This document shows positions 27,984 to 37,693 of a stretch of 64,000 nt of DNA, one piece after another; the first letter of the stretch is position 1; each line of letters starts with the position of its first letter. The stretch is from CAYMZZ01 sp047600605 (GTDB lineage: Bacteria > Bacteroidota > Bacteroidia > Chitinophagales > Chitinophagaceae): the NCBI GenBank assembly GCA_047600605.1, contig JASGKK010000001.1, forward strand, positions 248,001-312,000, in the 5' to 3' direction. The position numbers and the translations under genes were made by a program. The notes under the pieces are model-generated. The model worked only from the letters and a program-made list of their open reading frames with translations. It searched no databases and was not told the DNA's origin.

Positions 27984-28075
27984 CAAATTCACCCCTCCGG
28001 CAGATTTGCCGCTGAACTAAGCTCCCGTCCAGTCTAAGGCATCCGCCAGTCTCAGCGGCACCCTTCCCTTTTTCG
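27984..28075. repeat. GC-rich intergenic element
   Basis: Non-coding block much richer in GC than its AT-rich surroundings, with GCCGCTGA (28008-28015) and its complement TCAGCGGC (28052-28059) able to form a long-loop stem. It lies after the hydrolase trio and before the LuxR gene's upstream region. No family recognised. Confidence 0.35.
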
Positions 28076-28125
28076 GTATGAACGTTTTTTAGATTTACTG
28101 GAAAATCGAATGGATTATGCAGGGA

Positions 28126-28941
28126 TTAAAATTTCAGTTGCAGCGCCGCTACAATCGGAAAATGATCAGAAGCGTTTGTTCCGGAAATTGTCTGATGTTC
28201 CTTTACGGAAAAATGCTCCTGTGAACGATAGGCAATAAAATCAATAGCCCGTGCATCGCTGTCCGGAAAAGTCGGCTTGCATTGCTGGCAGGTACGCACA
28301 AATTTTTCATCCAGTATATTGATTACCGCACTGCCTTCGGCTGCATTAAAATCGCCGGCGATCAGAAACGGTGTGGTTATCTCAGCGGCAAGGCGGTTGA
28401 TCTCACGAACCTGCAGCAGTCTACTGGCCGGATCATTTTCTGCATCGAGATGCGTGCAACCGATGGTCAGCACTTTACCACCAGGCAGCGTCACGGCAGC
28501 AGTGGTAAGCACACGCGGCTCCCCTCCCGCTTTTACATCGGTGGGTAAACGATGCACCTGGGTATTGGTCAGGGGATATTTTGATAAAATGGCGATTCCA
28601 TACTGTCCGCCGTCAAAGTCGATCGTCTTTGCAAAAAAGAAAGAGGGATACCCGGCCTTAACAGCCAGTTGTGCCGCCTGATTTATTTTTCCGGAGCGGC
28701 CGGTATTGACATCTATTTCCTGCAGGGCAACGATGTCGGGATTTTCCTTTTTTATTACGGCAGCAATGGCATCCACATCAATGACTCCGGGTCGTGATGG
28801 TGGATTGCAATGATGCACATTATAGCTCATCAGCTTTAAGGAATTATTATCCCGTTTGATCCCGGTTACCGGCTTTGACGCGCAGGAGGCGATATACAGG
28901 ACCGATAAGAACAGGCCGTAAAAGGAAATCTTTTTTATCAT
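28126..28941 (-). CDS. Endonuclease/exonuclease/phosphatase-family lipoprotein
   Basis: Exported lipoprotein of 271 aa (MIKKISFYGLFLSVLYIASC). Metal-dependent phosphoesterase fold with the expected motifs: LMSYNVHHCN, DIVALQEID, LIAGDFNAAEGS and the terminal SDHFPIVAAL. Surface members of this family hydrolyse phosphodiesters or phosphate esters on extracellular substrates; the substrate is unknown. Its ATG overlaps the stop of the SGNH hydrolase gene by four bases. Confidence 0.92.
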   Translation of the reverse strand: MIKKISFYGLFLSVLYIASCASKPVTGIKRDNNSLKLMSYNVHHCNPPSRPGVIDVDAIAAVIKKENPDIVALQEIDVNTGRSGKINQAAQLAVKAGYPSFFFAKTIDFDGGQYGIAILSKYPLTNTQVHRLPTDVKAGGEPRVLTTAAVTLPGGKVLTIGCTHLDAENDPASRLLQVREINRLAAEITTPFLIAGDFNAAEGSAVINILDEKFVRTCQQCKPTFPDSDARAIDFIAYRSQEHFSVKEHQTISGTNASDHFPIVAALQLKF

Positions 28942-30053
28942 AATGTTTTTTTATTAATGATCTCAAGGATCTTTTTCTCATAAGCATCCGCATATTTCAG
29001 CATACCAATATCAGTGGGATGAGTACCATCTACTGTTGATGCTGCATCAAAACCGATTTCTTCCGCAGTAAGAAGATAAATGTTTTTTACTCCCTGTTTT
29101 TTTAGCTGAGTCACGGTTTTAGTCAGTATCGTACTTGTCCAGTTATATTTACTGGTTAAAGCCGTATCAATGGTTACTGCAGGCAATCCACAGCAATGTT
29201 CGGTAAGTAATATCGGAGTTGCGGGATGGCGCGATTGCAGGCTTTTTACACTATTGACTATGCGTTGTTCGATTTCTGTTTCGCTATACACATTTCTATC
29301 TACAAGATTTGGCTGGCAGTCCAGTACAAAAAGAGAGGCATCCACTTCATTCATCAGATCGATGAGCGGTTGCTCCAGGCGTCCATTGCCCGAAAAACCA
29401 AGATTAATAACCGGCATATTCAGCTTTCTGCCGAGGATATTGGTCCAGGCCAGACCGGGCCGGCTGGCACAGGCGCCCTGCATGATAGAGGTGCCGTATA
29501 CGACAAGTGGATTTGGCCTGCTGACTTCTATGGGTTGAAATGTATTTTTCTCCGGTACTCCTATCTGCAACCAGTTTATGGTATTGTAAAGCGGCAGATA
29601 TAAACGGAACTCTTTTATTTTATGAGGGAATGCAATGCCGGTAAACCTGTAAGCGATGGTGTCAGCAAAACTATAGGCGCCCCTGGCCCAATGCCAGTTG
29701 CCTTTATCGTCCAGCGCATAAAGATCAACACCGCTCACACCGGTAGCCGGCATATGATCCATGCTCCTGTTGCCGGCAACTGTATACTGTACGATTATCT
29801 CTGACGAATTGGTCGCGAATTTGAGGTATTCGCCTGCCGTATGTTTCGACAAACGCCACAGCTCGGGTCTGACTATTTTTTCAACCCGGGCAGGCAGCCG
29901 GTCATAAAATGCCGCGAGGTCGGTATGCCAGCCCCTGCCCTCCACAACAGGGATGCCGGCACCGGCAGGATTCCACCATTTATAACTTGTACGTTCCTGT
30001 GCAAAACAAACGCAGGCCTGAAGGCAGGCAATTATAAAAAGTAAATATTTCAT
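28938..30053 (-). CDS. Secreted SGNH/GDSL-type hydrolase
   Basis: Exported esterase-like protein, 371 aa, signal peptide MKYLLFIIACLQACVCFA. An N-terminal beta-sandwich (about 20-170) precedes an SGNH domain: block I is VVYGTSIMQGACASRPG with Ser in the GTS motif, block II INLGFSGNGRLEQPL, and the Asp/His pair is in VDGTHPTDIGML. This two-part layout is typical of carbohydrate or sialic-acid esterases of Bacteroidota. Lies between the GH123-like gene (23 bases upstream) and the phosphoesterase gene (overlap). Confidence 0.93.
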   Translation of the reverse strand: MKYLLFIIACLQACVCFAQERTSYKWWNPAGAGIPVVEGRGWHTDLAAFYDRLPARVEKIVRPELWRLSKHTAGEYLKFATNSSEIIVQYTVAGNRSMDHMPATGVSGVDLYALDDKGNWHWARGAYSFADTIAYRFTGIAFPHKIKEFRLYLPLYNTINWLQIGVPEKNTFQPIEVSRPNPLVVYGTSIMQGACASRPGLAWTNILGRKLNMPVINLGFSGNGRLEQPLIDLMNEVDASLFVLDCQPNLVDRNVYSETEIEQRIVNSVKSLQSRHPATPILLTEHCCGLPAVTIDTALTSKYNWTSTILTKTVTQLKKQGVKNIYLLTAEEIGFDAASTVDGTHPTDIGMLKYADAYEKKILEIINKKTL

Positions 30054-30076
30054 TTAGCCTTTTTGTTTCGGTAAGA

Positions 30077-31783
30077 TCATTGATTAATGATGTGCTTTAC
30101 TGCTGCAACAGTTGCCTCTGCACTGATGGTAGAAAGTTTGTTTATTTCAAAGCTTTTCAGCGCTGTTTCTAGCTCATTGAGTTTCCCGGTCTGCTGAGTG
30201 GTCTTATACTCATTTCTCAGCAACTGTATTTTCTCGTAGTCCTGTATGCCTTCGATCATTTTTTCGAAACGAATGGAACTGAGCGGACCTGGATAAACCT
30301 GGTACGTATCTCCACCCGGCCAGGCAGTGAAGCGGCTGTCGTTTAACGGATCTTTAGGCCAGCTGTTGAATGCCCAGCGTAAATAACCATCCATTTGTGT
30401 GGCGGCAGTATACCAGCCCATCCATACATGTTCATCAGGCGGCGAAAAAGAAAAACCGTTTGGATAAGGCTCGGTGCAGCAGGTATACCAGGTACTGATC
30501 TTACCTTCTCTTTTTCGTTTTGCCAGTACATCCTCAGGAAAGAGCCATCGTGAAGCGATACAGTAATCGTCAATATCGTTTTCGATTTCGGGATGAAAGT
30601 TACCCGCCAGGGTGATCTTCCAGTCTTTATCAATCTTTTTCAATAAAGCAATCACAGCCTGCATGGCTTCCATTGGTCTTTCGTCCATGGCGATTGCTGT
30701 TATGTTAAACCAGTTTTTTTCTTTGAGATGCCTGGTGAAATCCGTTAACATCACCGACCAGAATTCTTCGTAGGCTGCTGTACCGACTGCTTCTGTAAAC
30801 ACTGATTCTTTTCCCAGGGCTTCATCATAATAAGTAAAAGCAATTTTCCAGGGTATCATGCTATAGCAGTTGATACGGCTTTTGATACCACAGCTCATCA
30901 CAAATGATACATATTTATCAAACAAACTGTAGTCATAGATCCATGTGCCATTTTTCTTTTTCGTCCATTTGATCAGGCTGGGATAATCATCATAGGTCTG
31001 ATGTCCCCAGGGCTCGTTGACAATGCTTACGGTGATATTTTTCTGTCCGGCTCCGGCCAGCATAGTGTAGTATTTTCTCATCGACTCAAAGTGTGCATCG
31101 CTCCAAAGTTCCAACTGGTGTACTCTTGCTATTGCGGCGGGGTGCTGCCAGAGGTCTAACTGGTATTTCCATTCACTGGCAGGTGGCAGTGTCCGGTCGA
31201 TTACATGGAGTGAGATAGTAAGCGTATATTTTTTACCGGCTTCTATTGTAACAGTACCGGTATATTGCCCGGCAACTGCATCGGCTGGTACTTTAATACT
31301 CAGCCAGACGGGTTGTACGGTATTGGCAGCTAATGATACGGAACTGATATCTGTATTGATCCTGTCTGCCACCATGGAAGAATCGAAGTCCCAGGGTTTC
31401 CGGTATCCGCATCCGCCTTTGAACTCATCTGTCATCACATACTGTACAAATCCTGTGCTGATAGCATTATGGGAGATCTTATTGCCACGATTATCTTTCA
31501 GATCGGCAGTGATTATTTTTATCTTCTTTCTTTCCTCCTTTCCCCAGATCAATAACTGTGTATGTATCTTCTCACGCTTCCATGCAGTGGTTGTCCACCG
31601 GGATAGCTGATTGATCTGCGGCACCACCTCCCTTGCATAACGGGTACTGCCGGAGGCGAAACTTACATGCAGGCCGGCGGGTATCGTTTTCCAGGATTGT
31701 CCTGTCGAACACAGACTGAGGGCTGTTGCCGCAAAAAGAAAAATAAATGAAACAACAGTTTTGGGAGACTTTGTTTTTTTCAT
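30077..31783 (-). CDS. Secreted GH123-like / DUF4091 glycoside hydrolase
   Basis: Exported protein of 568 aa. A beta-sandwich (about 30-195) is followed by a TIM-barrel-like region and the DUF4091 C-terminal part (VWMGWYTAATQMDGYLRWAF ... FEKMIEGIQDYEKIQLL). The acidic pair Asp367-Glu368 in AIAMDERPM fits the Asp-Glu dyad used by GH123 beta-N-acetylgalactosaminidases in substrate-assisted catalysis. Exact glycan is not known. First gene of a three-gene secreted hydrolase unit; no SusC/SusD pair is nearby. Confidence 0.85.
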   Translation of the reverse strand: MKKTKSPKTVVSFIFLFAATALSLCSTGQSWKTIPAGLHVSFASGSTRYAREVVPQINQLSRWTTTAWKREKIHTQLLIWGKEERKKIKIITADLKDNRGNKISHNAISTGFVQYVMTDEFKGGCGYRKPWDFDSSMVADRINTDISSVSLAANTVQPVWLSIKVPADAVAGQYTGTVTIEAGKKYTLTISLHVIDRTLPPASEWKYQLDLWQHPAAIARVHQLELWSDAHFESMRKYYTMLAGAGQKNITVSIVNEPWGHQTYDDYPSLIKWTKKKNGTWIYDYSLFDKYVSFVMSCGIKSRINCYSMIPWKIAFTYYDEALGKESVFTEAVGTAAYEEFWSVMLTDFTRHLKEKNWFNITAIAMDERPMEAMQAVIALLKKIDKDWKITLAGNFHPEIENDIDDYCIASRWLFPEDVLAKRKREGKISTWYTCCTEPYPNGFSFSPPDEHVWMGWYTAATQMDGYLRWAFNSWPKDPLNDSRFTAWPGGDTYQVYPGPLSSIRFEKMIEGIQDYEKIQLLRNEYKTTQQTGKLNELETALKSFEINKLSTISAEATVAAVKHIINQ

Positions 31784-31943
31784 ATCAACAAATCTAACTC
31801 TAACTCTTTTTGATGTCGTTCATTTGACATAATTCTGAGCAAACGTTTGATTTACGGATTAGTGATCAGTGGTCGGGAATTTAACAGGGCGTATTTGAAC
31901 TTTGATATACCGGCCACTAATCACCGACCACTGATAATTGCAA
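31784..31943. repeat. Inverted words between TPR gene and hydrolase operon
   Basis: TTAGTGATCAGTGGTCGG near 31859-31877 recurs inverted, with small changes, at about 31915-31940 (CACTAATCACCGACCACTGAT). No gene seen. The hydrolase promoter presumably lies here but no good TAnnTTTG site was found. Confidence 0.5.
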
Positions 31944-31975
31944 TAAAAAACGGTCTCCCATCCGGAAGACCGTTT
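31944..31975 (-). terminator. Terminator after the gyrA-TPR unit
   Basis: Stem AAACGGTCT / AGACCGTTT with a ten-base loop; on the minus strand it is followed by a T-rich tail. It lies about 25 bases after the TPR gene stop. Confidence 0.75.
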
Positions 31976-31997
31976 CACAATTCGTTACATTCCTATC

Positions 31998-33347
31998 TTA
32001 TCGTCCAATGCTGCCATAGATATCATTCCATTTTTTGGCATCTGCTTCGAATTTTGCAATTTCAGCAGGTTTGGCATTTTTGGAACGTGCAGCTTTGAAG
32101 GTATAGATATCACCGAGGTAGCCGGCAATCTTTTTATATTGTTGTTTTTCCTGTGCATTCAGCTCACTGCCTTTTTTAGCATACAGCGCTGCAGCTTTTT
32201 CATAAGGCTCGGTAGCCTTATAATAAATGGCTTCGTATTCTTTTTCCAGCTGATCGCGCTTGGCGATATCATCTTTGGAAGCCGGTGTACCGGGTTTGTT
32301 GCGTTTGCGCATATCAGCTACATGGTCTTCGCGTTTTTTATCAGCCAGGATCGACATGTTGATGTAATGGTCACCCATTACTACGAATGGCAACGGATCA
32401 TCGGGACGTGTCTGTTGCAGAGAAACCAGTGCTTTCAGCATTTTTTCTTCCAGTTTGGAAGGATCTGCAGGTTTTTTCACGTCATCCTTTTCTGAATGCA
32501 ATACTTCAAAAACCAGCTCAACCAGGTTCATGTTGGCTTTGTAGTTGTTGGGATCAGATACCAGCAGTTCATCAATAGCGGCCAGTTTTTTATCAAAATC
32601 CGTTTCCAGACCCACGGCAAAATCTACTTTGTCGTAGGTAAAGAATTCGCTTTTGGGATAATATTTCAGACCGATGGCTTTATATTTTTCAAAGGCATCC
32701 ATGTTTTTTGAGGTGAAAAAATAAGTTACGAGGAAACGGTATACGTTTTCGTAGCTGTCACCGGAAACATTGGCATCGGCCAGGCGCTGATAATATTTCA
32801 CCGCATCTGCTTTCTGATCGCTGTTATCTGCTGTAAAGGCAGCGAGGATCAGTACGTTGGTATCAACGGGTGAGTTGAGTAACTGATGTTTGATCAGCAG
32901 GTCAGAATAGTCTGAAACTTTTTTGAATTTGCTGTATGACTCGGCATATTTTTTTGACTGATAGAATTCATATCCTTCATTAAAAAGTTTTTCATACAGT
33001 CCAATGGGAGCATTGCGGTAGATGGGATCCTTAATCAATTCACCGCTGGGATCCATTTCCTGATATTTTTTCAATGAAGCTTCTGCTTCCTGCTCATAAG
33101 CGTCTGATTTGCCAGTAGCCTTATTGGTGCTGTCGGCAGCCAGATAAGCATACACAGTTGCTTTCAGCATATATGCTTCAGGTTTGGCGGCAAACTTGGC
33201 ATTCGTCATTTTTTTGTCTACATCCTCTTTAGCCTCCTGGAGGTTTTTGGGTGTGACGATCAGCAGTTTGTTTTTGATCGATTCATATTGGGCCTGGGCC
33301 AGTAGCACCAGACTCAGCATCGTTGATAACAGAGCGATCTTTTTCAT
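31998..33347 (-). CDS. Exported tetratricopeptide-like protein
   Basis: Periplasmic or surface protein of 449 aa with a cleavable signal (MKKIALLSTMLSLVLLAQAQ). The body is helical with TPR-like pairs (LYEKLFNEGYEFYQSKKYAESYSKFKK-type segments, residues about 40-300, and ATEPYEKAAALYAKKG near 375). TPR proteins act as binding scaffolds. It follows gyrA by 39 bases in the same direction and shares its terminator, so it is probably cotranscribed. Its role is unknown. Confidence 0.85.
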   Translation of the reverse strand: MKKIALLSTMLSLVLLAQAQYESIKNKLLIVTPKNLQEAKEDVDKKMTNAKFAAKPEAYMLKATVYAYLAADSTNKATGKSDAYEQEAEASLKKYQEMDPSGELIKDPIYRNAPIGLYEKLFNEGYEFYQSKKYAESYSKFKKVSDYSDLLIKHQLLNSPVDTNVLILAAFTADNSDQKADAVKYYQRLADANVSGDSYENVYRFLVTYFFTSKNMDAFEKYKAIGLKYYPKSEFFTYDKVDFAVGLETDFDKKLAAIDELLVSDPNNYKANMNLVELVFEVLHSEKDDVKKPADPSKLEEKMLKALVSLQQTRPDDPLPFVVMGDHYINMSILADKKREDHVADMRKRNKPGTPASKDDIAKRDQLEKEYEAIYYKATEPYEKAAALYAKKGSELNAQEKQQYKKIAGYLGDIYTFKAARSKNAKPAEIAKFEADAKKWNDIYGSIGR

Positions 33348-33386
33348 CAGTGTGTATTGACTTGAGTATTAATAAATAAGAACAAT

Positions 33387-35984
33387 TTATTGCTCAGTGT
33401 TTTCAGGATTTTCGGCCACCTGTCCATTGTCAGACGCAGTGTTACCGTTATCGGTTGCCTCGGGTGTGATCGTATCTGTTGTCTCCGCGGTTTCCGGTTG
33501 CTCCTGATCATCCAGCTTTGTGATGGCGGCTATCTCATCTCCTTCATCCAGGCGGATCAGTTTTACACCCTGTGTAGCACGACCCTGCTCGCTGATATCG
33601 GCTACTTTCATACGGATGGTCACACCGCTTTTACAGGTGATCATCAGATCCTGGGTGGGCTGTACATCGAGCATGCCTACCAGTCTGCCGGTCTTATCCG
33701 TCACATTGATCGTTTTTACACCTTTGCCTCCACGGTTGGTAAAACGATATTCATCCATCGGCGTGCGTTTGCCAAACCCTTTTTCACTTACTACCAACAC
33801 TGTTCTGGATGCGTCTGTCAGAGGATTTACACAAATCATACCAACTACCTCATCCTGGGCATCATCAACCTCAATACCGGCAACACCAATGGCACCGCGG
33901 CCAGTTGGGCGAACATTCTTTTCGGAGAAACGTATCGCACGGCCAGATTTAACGGCCATCATAATCTCTGAATCGCCATCTGTGATGCGGGCTTCCAGCA
34001 ATTCATCGCCTTCTATTACGGTAATGGCATTCACACCGGTTTGACGCGGACGACTGAAGTCTTCCAGCGCTGTTTTCTTAATAATTCCTTTTTTAGTACA
34101 AAGAACAATGCTGTGGGCCTTTACATACTCTTCGTCTTTCAGGTCTTTTACATCCAGAATTGCACGCACTTTGTCGTCGGGCGGCAGTTGAATCAGGTTC
34201 TGAATGGCCCGGCCTTTACTGGTTTTTTCTCCTTCCGGAATCTCGTATACATTGAGCCAGTAGCAACGTCCTTTTTCGGTAAAGAAAAGAAGCGTGTGGT
34301 GAGTGGAGGCAACGAAAAGGTGTTCGATATAATCTTCTTCTCTTGTTTTACCGCCAAGCACTCCCCTGCCACCGCGGCGCTGAGCACGGTATTCTTCGGC
34401 CGGAGTACGTTTGATATAGCCCAGATGTGAAATGGTAATTACGACATCTTCTTCCTTGATCAGGTCTTTGATCCGTACCTCATTGTCGAGATAAGTGATC
34501 TCTGTTTTGCGGACATCGCCGAATTTTTCCTTAACCTCCAGCAGCTCTGTTTTGATGACATCAAAACGCATGCTTTCATTACCCAGCAGTTCCAGCAGAT
34601 GGGCAATGAGTTTCATCAGCTCATCATATTCTTCCTTGATCTTTTCGCGTTCCATGCCGGTGAGGCGCTGCAGACGCAGTTCAAGGATCGCCTTGGCCTG
34701 GACCTCATCCAGCCCCCAGCCAGCATTGATCAGGTTGTCTTTTGCAATATCAGGTGTGGCTGAACTGCGGATCAGCGAGATCACTTCGTCGAGGTGATCC
34801 AGTGCAATCAGGTAGCCCTGCAGGATATGGGCACGTTTCTGTGCTTCCCGCAGTTCATATTGCGTACGGCGAACCACCACTTCGTGGCGGAACTCCACAA
34901 ACTCTGAAATAATATCTTTCAGGTTGAGCGTGCGCGGACGTCCTTTGGCAATCGCAACGTTATTGATGCCATAAGAGGTTTGCAGCTCGGTCAGTTTAAA
35001 CAGCTGATTGATGATCAGGTTGGCAATCGCATCGCGTTTCAGGTCGATGACAATACGGGTGCCTTCCTTTTCATTTGATTCATTGTTGACGTGGGCAATG
35101 CCATCAATGATCTTTTCGTTTACCAGCTCACCGATGCGGTTGGTGAGTGCATCGCGGTTTACCTGGTAGGGCACTTCGGTAATGATGATCTGCTCACGTC
35201 CGCTGGGTTTGGTATCAACGTGCAGTTTGCCGCGTACGACTACCCTGCCGCGGCCAAAATGCATGGCAGCCTTCACCCCTTCCATGCCGTAAATGATACC
35301 ACCAGTGGGAAAATCCGGTGCTTTTACATGCTGGATCAGTTCATCGATAGTGATCTCGCGGTTGTCGATATAGGCAATACAGCCATCAATTACCTCCGAA
35401 AGGTTATGAGGCATCATATTGGTGGCCATACCTACGGCGATACCGCTCGATCCATTGATCAGCAATTGGGGTATACGTGTCGGTAAAATAGTTGGTTCTT
35501 TTTCCGAATCATCGAAGTTGAGCTGGAAGTCAACCGTGTCTTTATCCAGGTCATCGAGCATAAATTCGGTGAGTCGCTCGAGCCGCGCTTCCGTATAACG
35601 CATGGCCGCAGGGCCATCACCATCCTGGTTACCAAAGTTACCCTGATGATCGACGAGGGTATAACGCATGTTCCATTCCTGGGCCATACGCACCATAGCA
35701 TCGTATACAGAGCCGTCACCATGCGGGTGATATTTACCCAACACCTCACCTACGATACGGGCAGATTTCTTAAAAGGTTTGTTGTAATGAAGTCCCAGTC
35801 CATACATCGCGTACAGGATACGGCGGTGTACCGGCTTGAGGCCATCACGCACATCAGGCAGGGCACGACCTACAATGACCGACATAGAATAGTCGATATA
35901 GGCCGTCTTCATTTGTTCTTCAATGTTGACCGGAATGATCCGGTTGCTGTCATTCGTTTCCTGTGGTTCAAACTTCTCTTCCAT
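33387..35984 (-). CDS. gyrA: DNA gyrase subunit A
   Basis: DNA-cleaving subunit of gyrase, 865 aa. The breakage-reunion domain starts with GRALPDVRDGLKPVHRRILY; the active-site Tyr is Tyr130 in AAMRYTEARL. The C-terminal beta-pinwheel has the GyrA box as QRRGGRGVLGG, which marks gyrase rather than topoisomerase IV. The end is an acidic, Glu/Thr-rich tail. In the quinolone region HPHGDGSVYD, Gly91 occupies the place of E. coli Ser83, and Asp95 matches Asp87. TAGATTTG (36063-36070, minus) is a possible -7 element. Confidence 0.98.
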   Translation of the reverse strand: MEEKFEPQETNDSNRIIPVNIEEQMKTAYIDYSMSVIVGRALPDVRDGLKPVHRRILYAMYGLGLHYNKPFKKSARIVGEVLGKYHPHGDGSVYDAMVRMAQEWNMRYTLVDHQGNFGNQDGDGPAAMRYTEARLERLTEFMLDDLDKDTVDFQLNFDDSEKEPTILPTRIPQLLINGSSGIAVGMATNMMPHNLSEVIDGCIAYIDNREITIDELIQHVKAPDFPTGGIIYGMEGVKAAMHFGRGRVVVRGKLHVDTKPSGREQIIITEVPYQVNRDALTNRIGELVNEKIIDGIAHVNNESNEKEGTRIVIDLKRDAIANLIINQLFKLTELQTSYGINNVAIAKGRPRTLNLKDIISEFVEFRHEVVVRRTQYELREAQKRAHILQGYLIALDHLDEVISLIRSSATPDIAKDNLINAGWGLDEVQAKAILELRLQRLTGMEREKIKEEYDELMKLIAHLLELLGNESMRFDVIKTELLEVKEKFGDVRKTEITYLDNEVRIKDLIKEEDVVITISHLGYIKRTPAEEYRAQRRGGRGVLGGKTREEDYIEHLFVASTHHTLLFFTEKGRCYWLNVYEIPEGEKTSKGRAIQNLIQLPPDDKVRAILDVKDLKDEEYVKAHSIVLCTKKGIIKKTALEDFSRPRQTGVNAITVIEGDELLEARITDGDSEIMMAVKSGRAIRFSEKNVRPTGRGAIGVAGIEVDDAQDEVVGMICVNPLTDASRTVLVVSEKGFGKRTPMDEYRFTNRGGKGVKTINVTDKTGRLVGMLDVQPTQDLMITCKSGVTIRMKVADISEQGRATQGVKLIRLDEGDEIAAITKLDDQEQPETAETTDTITPEATDNGNTASDNGQVAENPENTEQ

Positions 35985-36062
35985 ATTCGCTTTTTCGGCT
36001 ACAGTTTTTGGGCAGTGACTTTGGTTGTTGCGGCCTAAAAATCAGGCCATTCCAAAGGTTCG

Positions 36063-36070
36063 CAAATCTA
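36063..36070 (-). promoter_or_regulatory. Possible -7 element of gyrA
   Basis: TAGATTTG on the minus strand, about 78 bases before the ATG, no well-spaced -33 partner. The 248-bp gap to the divergent gene also holds GGCCT/AGGCC words that could fold. Confidence 0.35.
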
Positions 36071-36178
36071 CCTTTTTTAGGCCTCAAAACCTGATCTGCG
36101 GGCCTGTTTTTTACCCTAGTTTTCCACCTTTTGTGGATAGTATAAAGCTTGTTAAAATGAAGCGATTATAACAAGCCT

Positions 36179-36209
36179 TTTGCACTTGACGGCACAGATT
36201 TTACGTTGT
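36179..36209 (+). promoter_or_regulatory. Possible promoter of the GYF-domain gene
   Basis: TTTG, 19-base spacer and TACGTTGT (two mismatches to TAnnTTTG), 23 bases before the ATG at 36233. Confidence 0.3.
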
Positions 36210-36232
36210 TATGTGTACCAATAGAGCATCCC

Positions 36233-37690
36233 ATGAGTACTTATCTCCTCCTCCGCAATAACAAGGAAAGCGGTCCGCACACATTGCAGGCCCTGCTGAC
36301 CATAGGTCTGCGGCCCTATGACCTGGTCTGGGTTGAAGGACGAAGTGCCGCCTGGCGTTACCCTTCCGAAGTGGAGGAATTAAAACCCTATGCCGAAGCG
36401 GTGGAGGAACAGCCATTTGACCGGTTTTACAAAAAAAATGATTCATCACTGGCCGGCATACACACCGACCCGCACGTGCTCACTGATCAGAACGAAAACA
36501 ACGAAAAACCGAAATCCCCGGTCAATGTAAACACCAATCCGCTGGTTAGTGCTCACGTCGACCAGCATGAAAGATACATGCCGCCCCCGGCCAGTACCGT
36601 GCCTCCCGCTACCCGGAAATCTGTTTTTGTGACCATGCCGGGCAAAGCGGTTGCAACTTCCCGGCCGGTTCCTATCCCTCAGCCTGTAACCCCACCCCCG
36701 GTTGCGAAAGAACGGGAGCCCGAGCCAGTAGAAACGGAGATCAAATACAGCCAGTCGCTGGATGATATCAAGGATATGTATGTGCAGACGCTGCAGGACC
36801 GGAAGAAAAAGCTGGTACGCCGCTCACAGTGGCGCAATTACGTCCGAACAGCAGCTGTTATTGCCGGACTGGTTGGTGTGGGAATATTGGTGGGCTTTAT
36901 GGTACGCCCCCGCCCTGCACAGCCACCTGTGCTTTCCGAAAATCGTACTAGCAACAACAATAGCAATTCTGCTGCAGCTGATCCTGCTGCATCACAATCC
37001 GTAAAAGAAGAGACAGTTGCTGATCAGGTACAGCTACAAAATGAGCCAATGCCTGCTCCCGAAAAATTCAAAGATGCTCCCCTGGTAAATGTGACTGCCG
37101 AATCGAGGTTGCTGACGCGTGATCAGACTGCTGGCAGTTTTTCTCTTCAGAATAAAATACCCGAATTCAGAAAAAATAATAGTTCACCGGCGCAGTCATC
37201 AACGGCTCCGGAAGCTTCTACTTATCCGGTATCCAATAAAGCAGCGATCTATCAATCTACCACACAGGATCCGCATACAGGAGAACGGGGTAAGGCAGTA
37301 CGCAATGCCAATACACCGGTTACAGAACAGCCGGGAGTCAATACCAATGCCGGTACAATTTCACGTAACCCCTCTACCACCGATGCACTTGCCAGCCAGG
37401 TGACGGTACGTAGCAACGATTATAAACGGGTAGCCTTTGGTGGCATCCGTGATCTGCGGCTTACAGTTACCAATAACAGCAATTTTGAACTGGATCAGGT
37501 GCTGGTGGAATTACAATATATCAAGCCCAGTGAGCAACCGTTGCGTACAGAGCAAATTCAGTTTAGCGCCATTGCAGCAAATGAGTCTTCTACTGTGCGT
37601 ATACCGGACACCAACCGGGGTATCAAAGTGACCTACCGCATTATTAAGATCAATAGCAAACAGGCGCAGGATGCGCTGGCAGGACGATGA
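36233..37690 (+). CDS. GYF_2-domain single-pass membrane protein
   Basis: Protein of 485 aa starting at MSTYLLLRNNKESGPHTL; an ATG nine codons upstream is less likely. Residues 1-50 form a GYF_2-type domain (GPHTLQALLTIGLRPYDLVWVEG ending in a Trp-rich WRYP). A proline-rich linker, a helical segment (SLDDIKDMYVQTLQDRKKK) and one membrane segment (about 204-223) follow; the rest is a low-complexity Asn/Ser/Ala/Thr stretch and a small C-terminal beta domain (RDLRLTVTNNSNFELDQVLVELQYI). Orientation would put GYF_2 in the cytoplasm and the beta domain outside. Role unknown. Confidence 0.85.
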   Translation: MSTYLLLRNNKESGPHTLQALLTIGLRPYDLVWVEGRSAAWRYPSEVEELKPYAEAVEEQPFDRFYKKNDSSLAGIHTDPHVLTDQNENNEKPKSPVNVNTNPLVSAHVDQHERYMPPPASTVPPATRKSVFVTMPGKAVATSRPVPIPQPVTPPPVAKEREPEPVETEIKYSQSLDDIKDMYVQTLQDRKKKLVRRSQWRNYVRTAAVIAGLVGVGILVGFMVRPRPAQPPVLSENRTSNNNSNSAAADPAASQSVKEETVADQVQLQNEPMPAPEKFKDAPLVNVTAESRLLTRDQTAGSFSLQNKIPEFRKNNSSPAQSSTAPEASTYPVSNKAAIYQSTTQDPHTGERGKAVRNANTPVTEQPGVNTNAGTISRNPSTTDALASQVTVRSNDYKRVAFGGIRDLRLTVTNNSNFELDQVLVELQYIKPSEQPLRTEQIQFSAIAANESSTVRIPDTNRGIKVTYRIIKINSKQAQDALAGR

Positions 37691-37693
37691 ACA

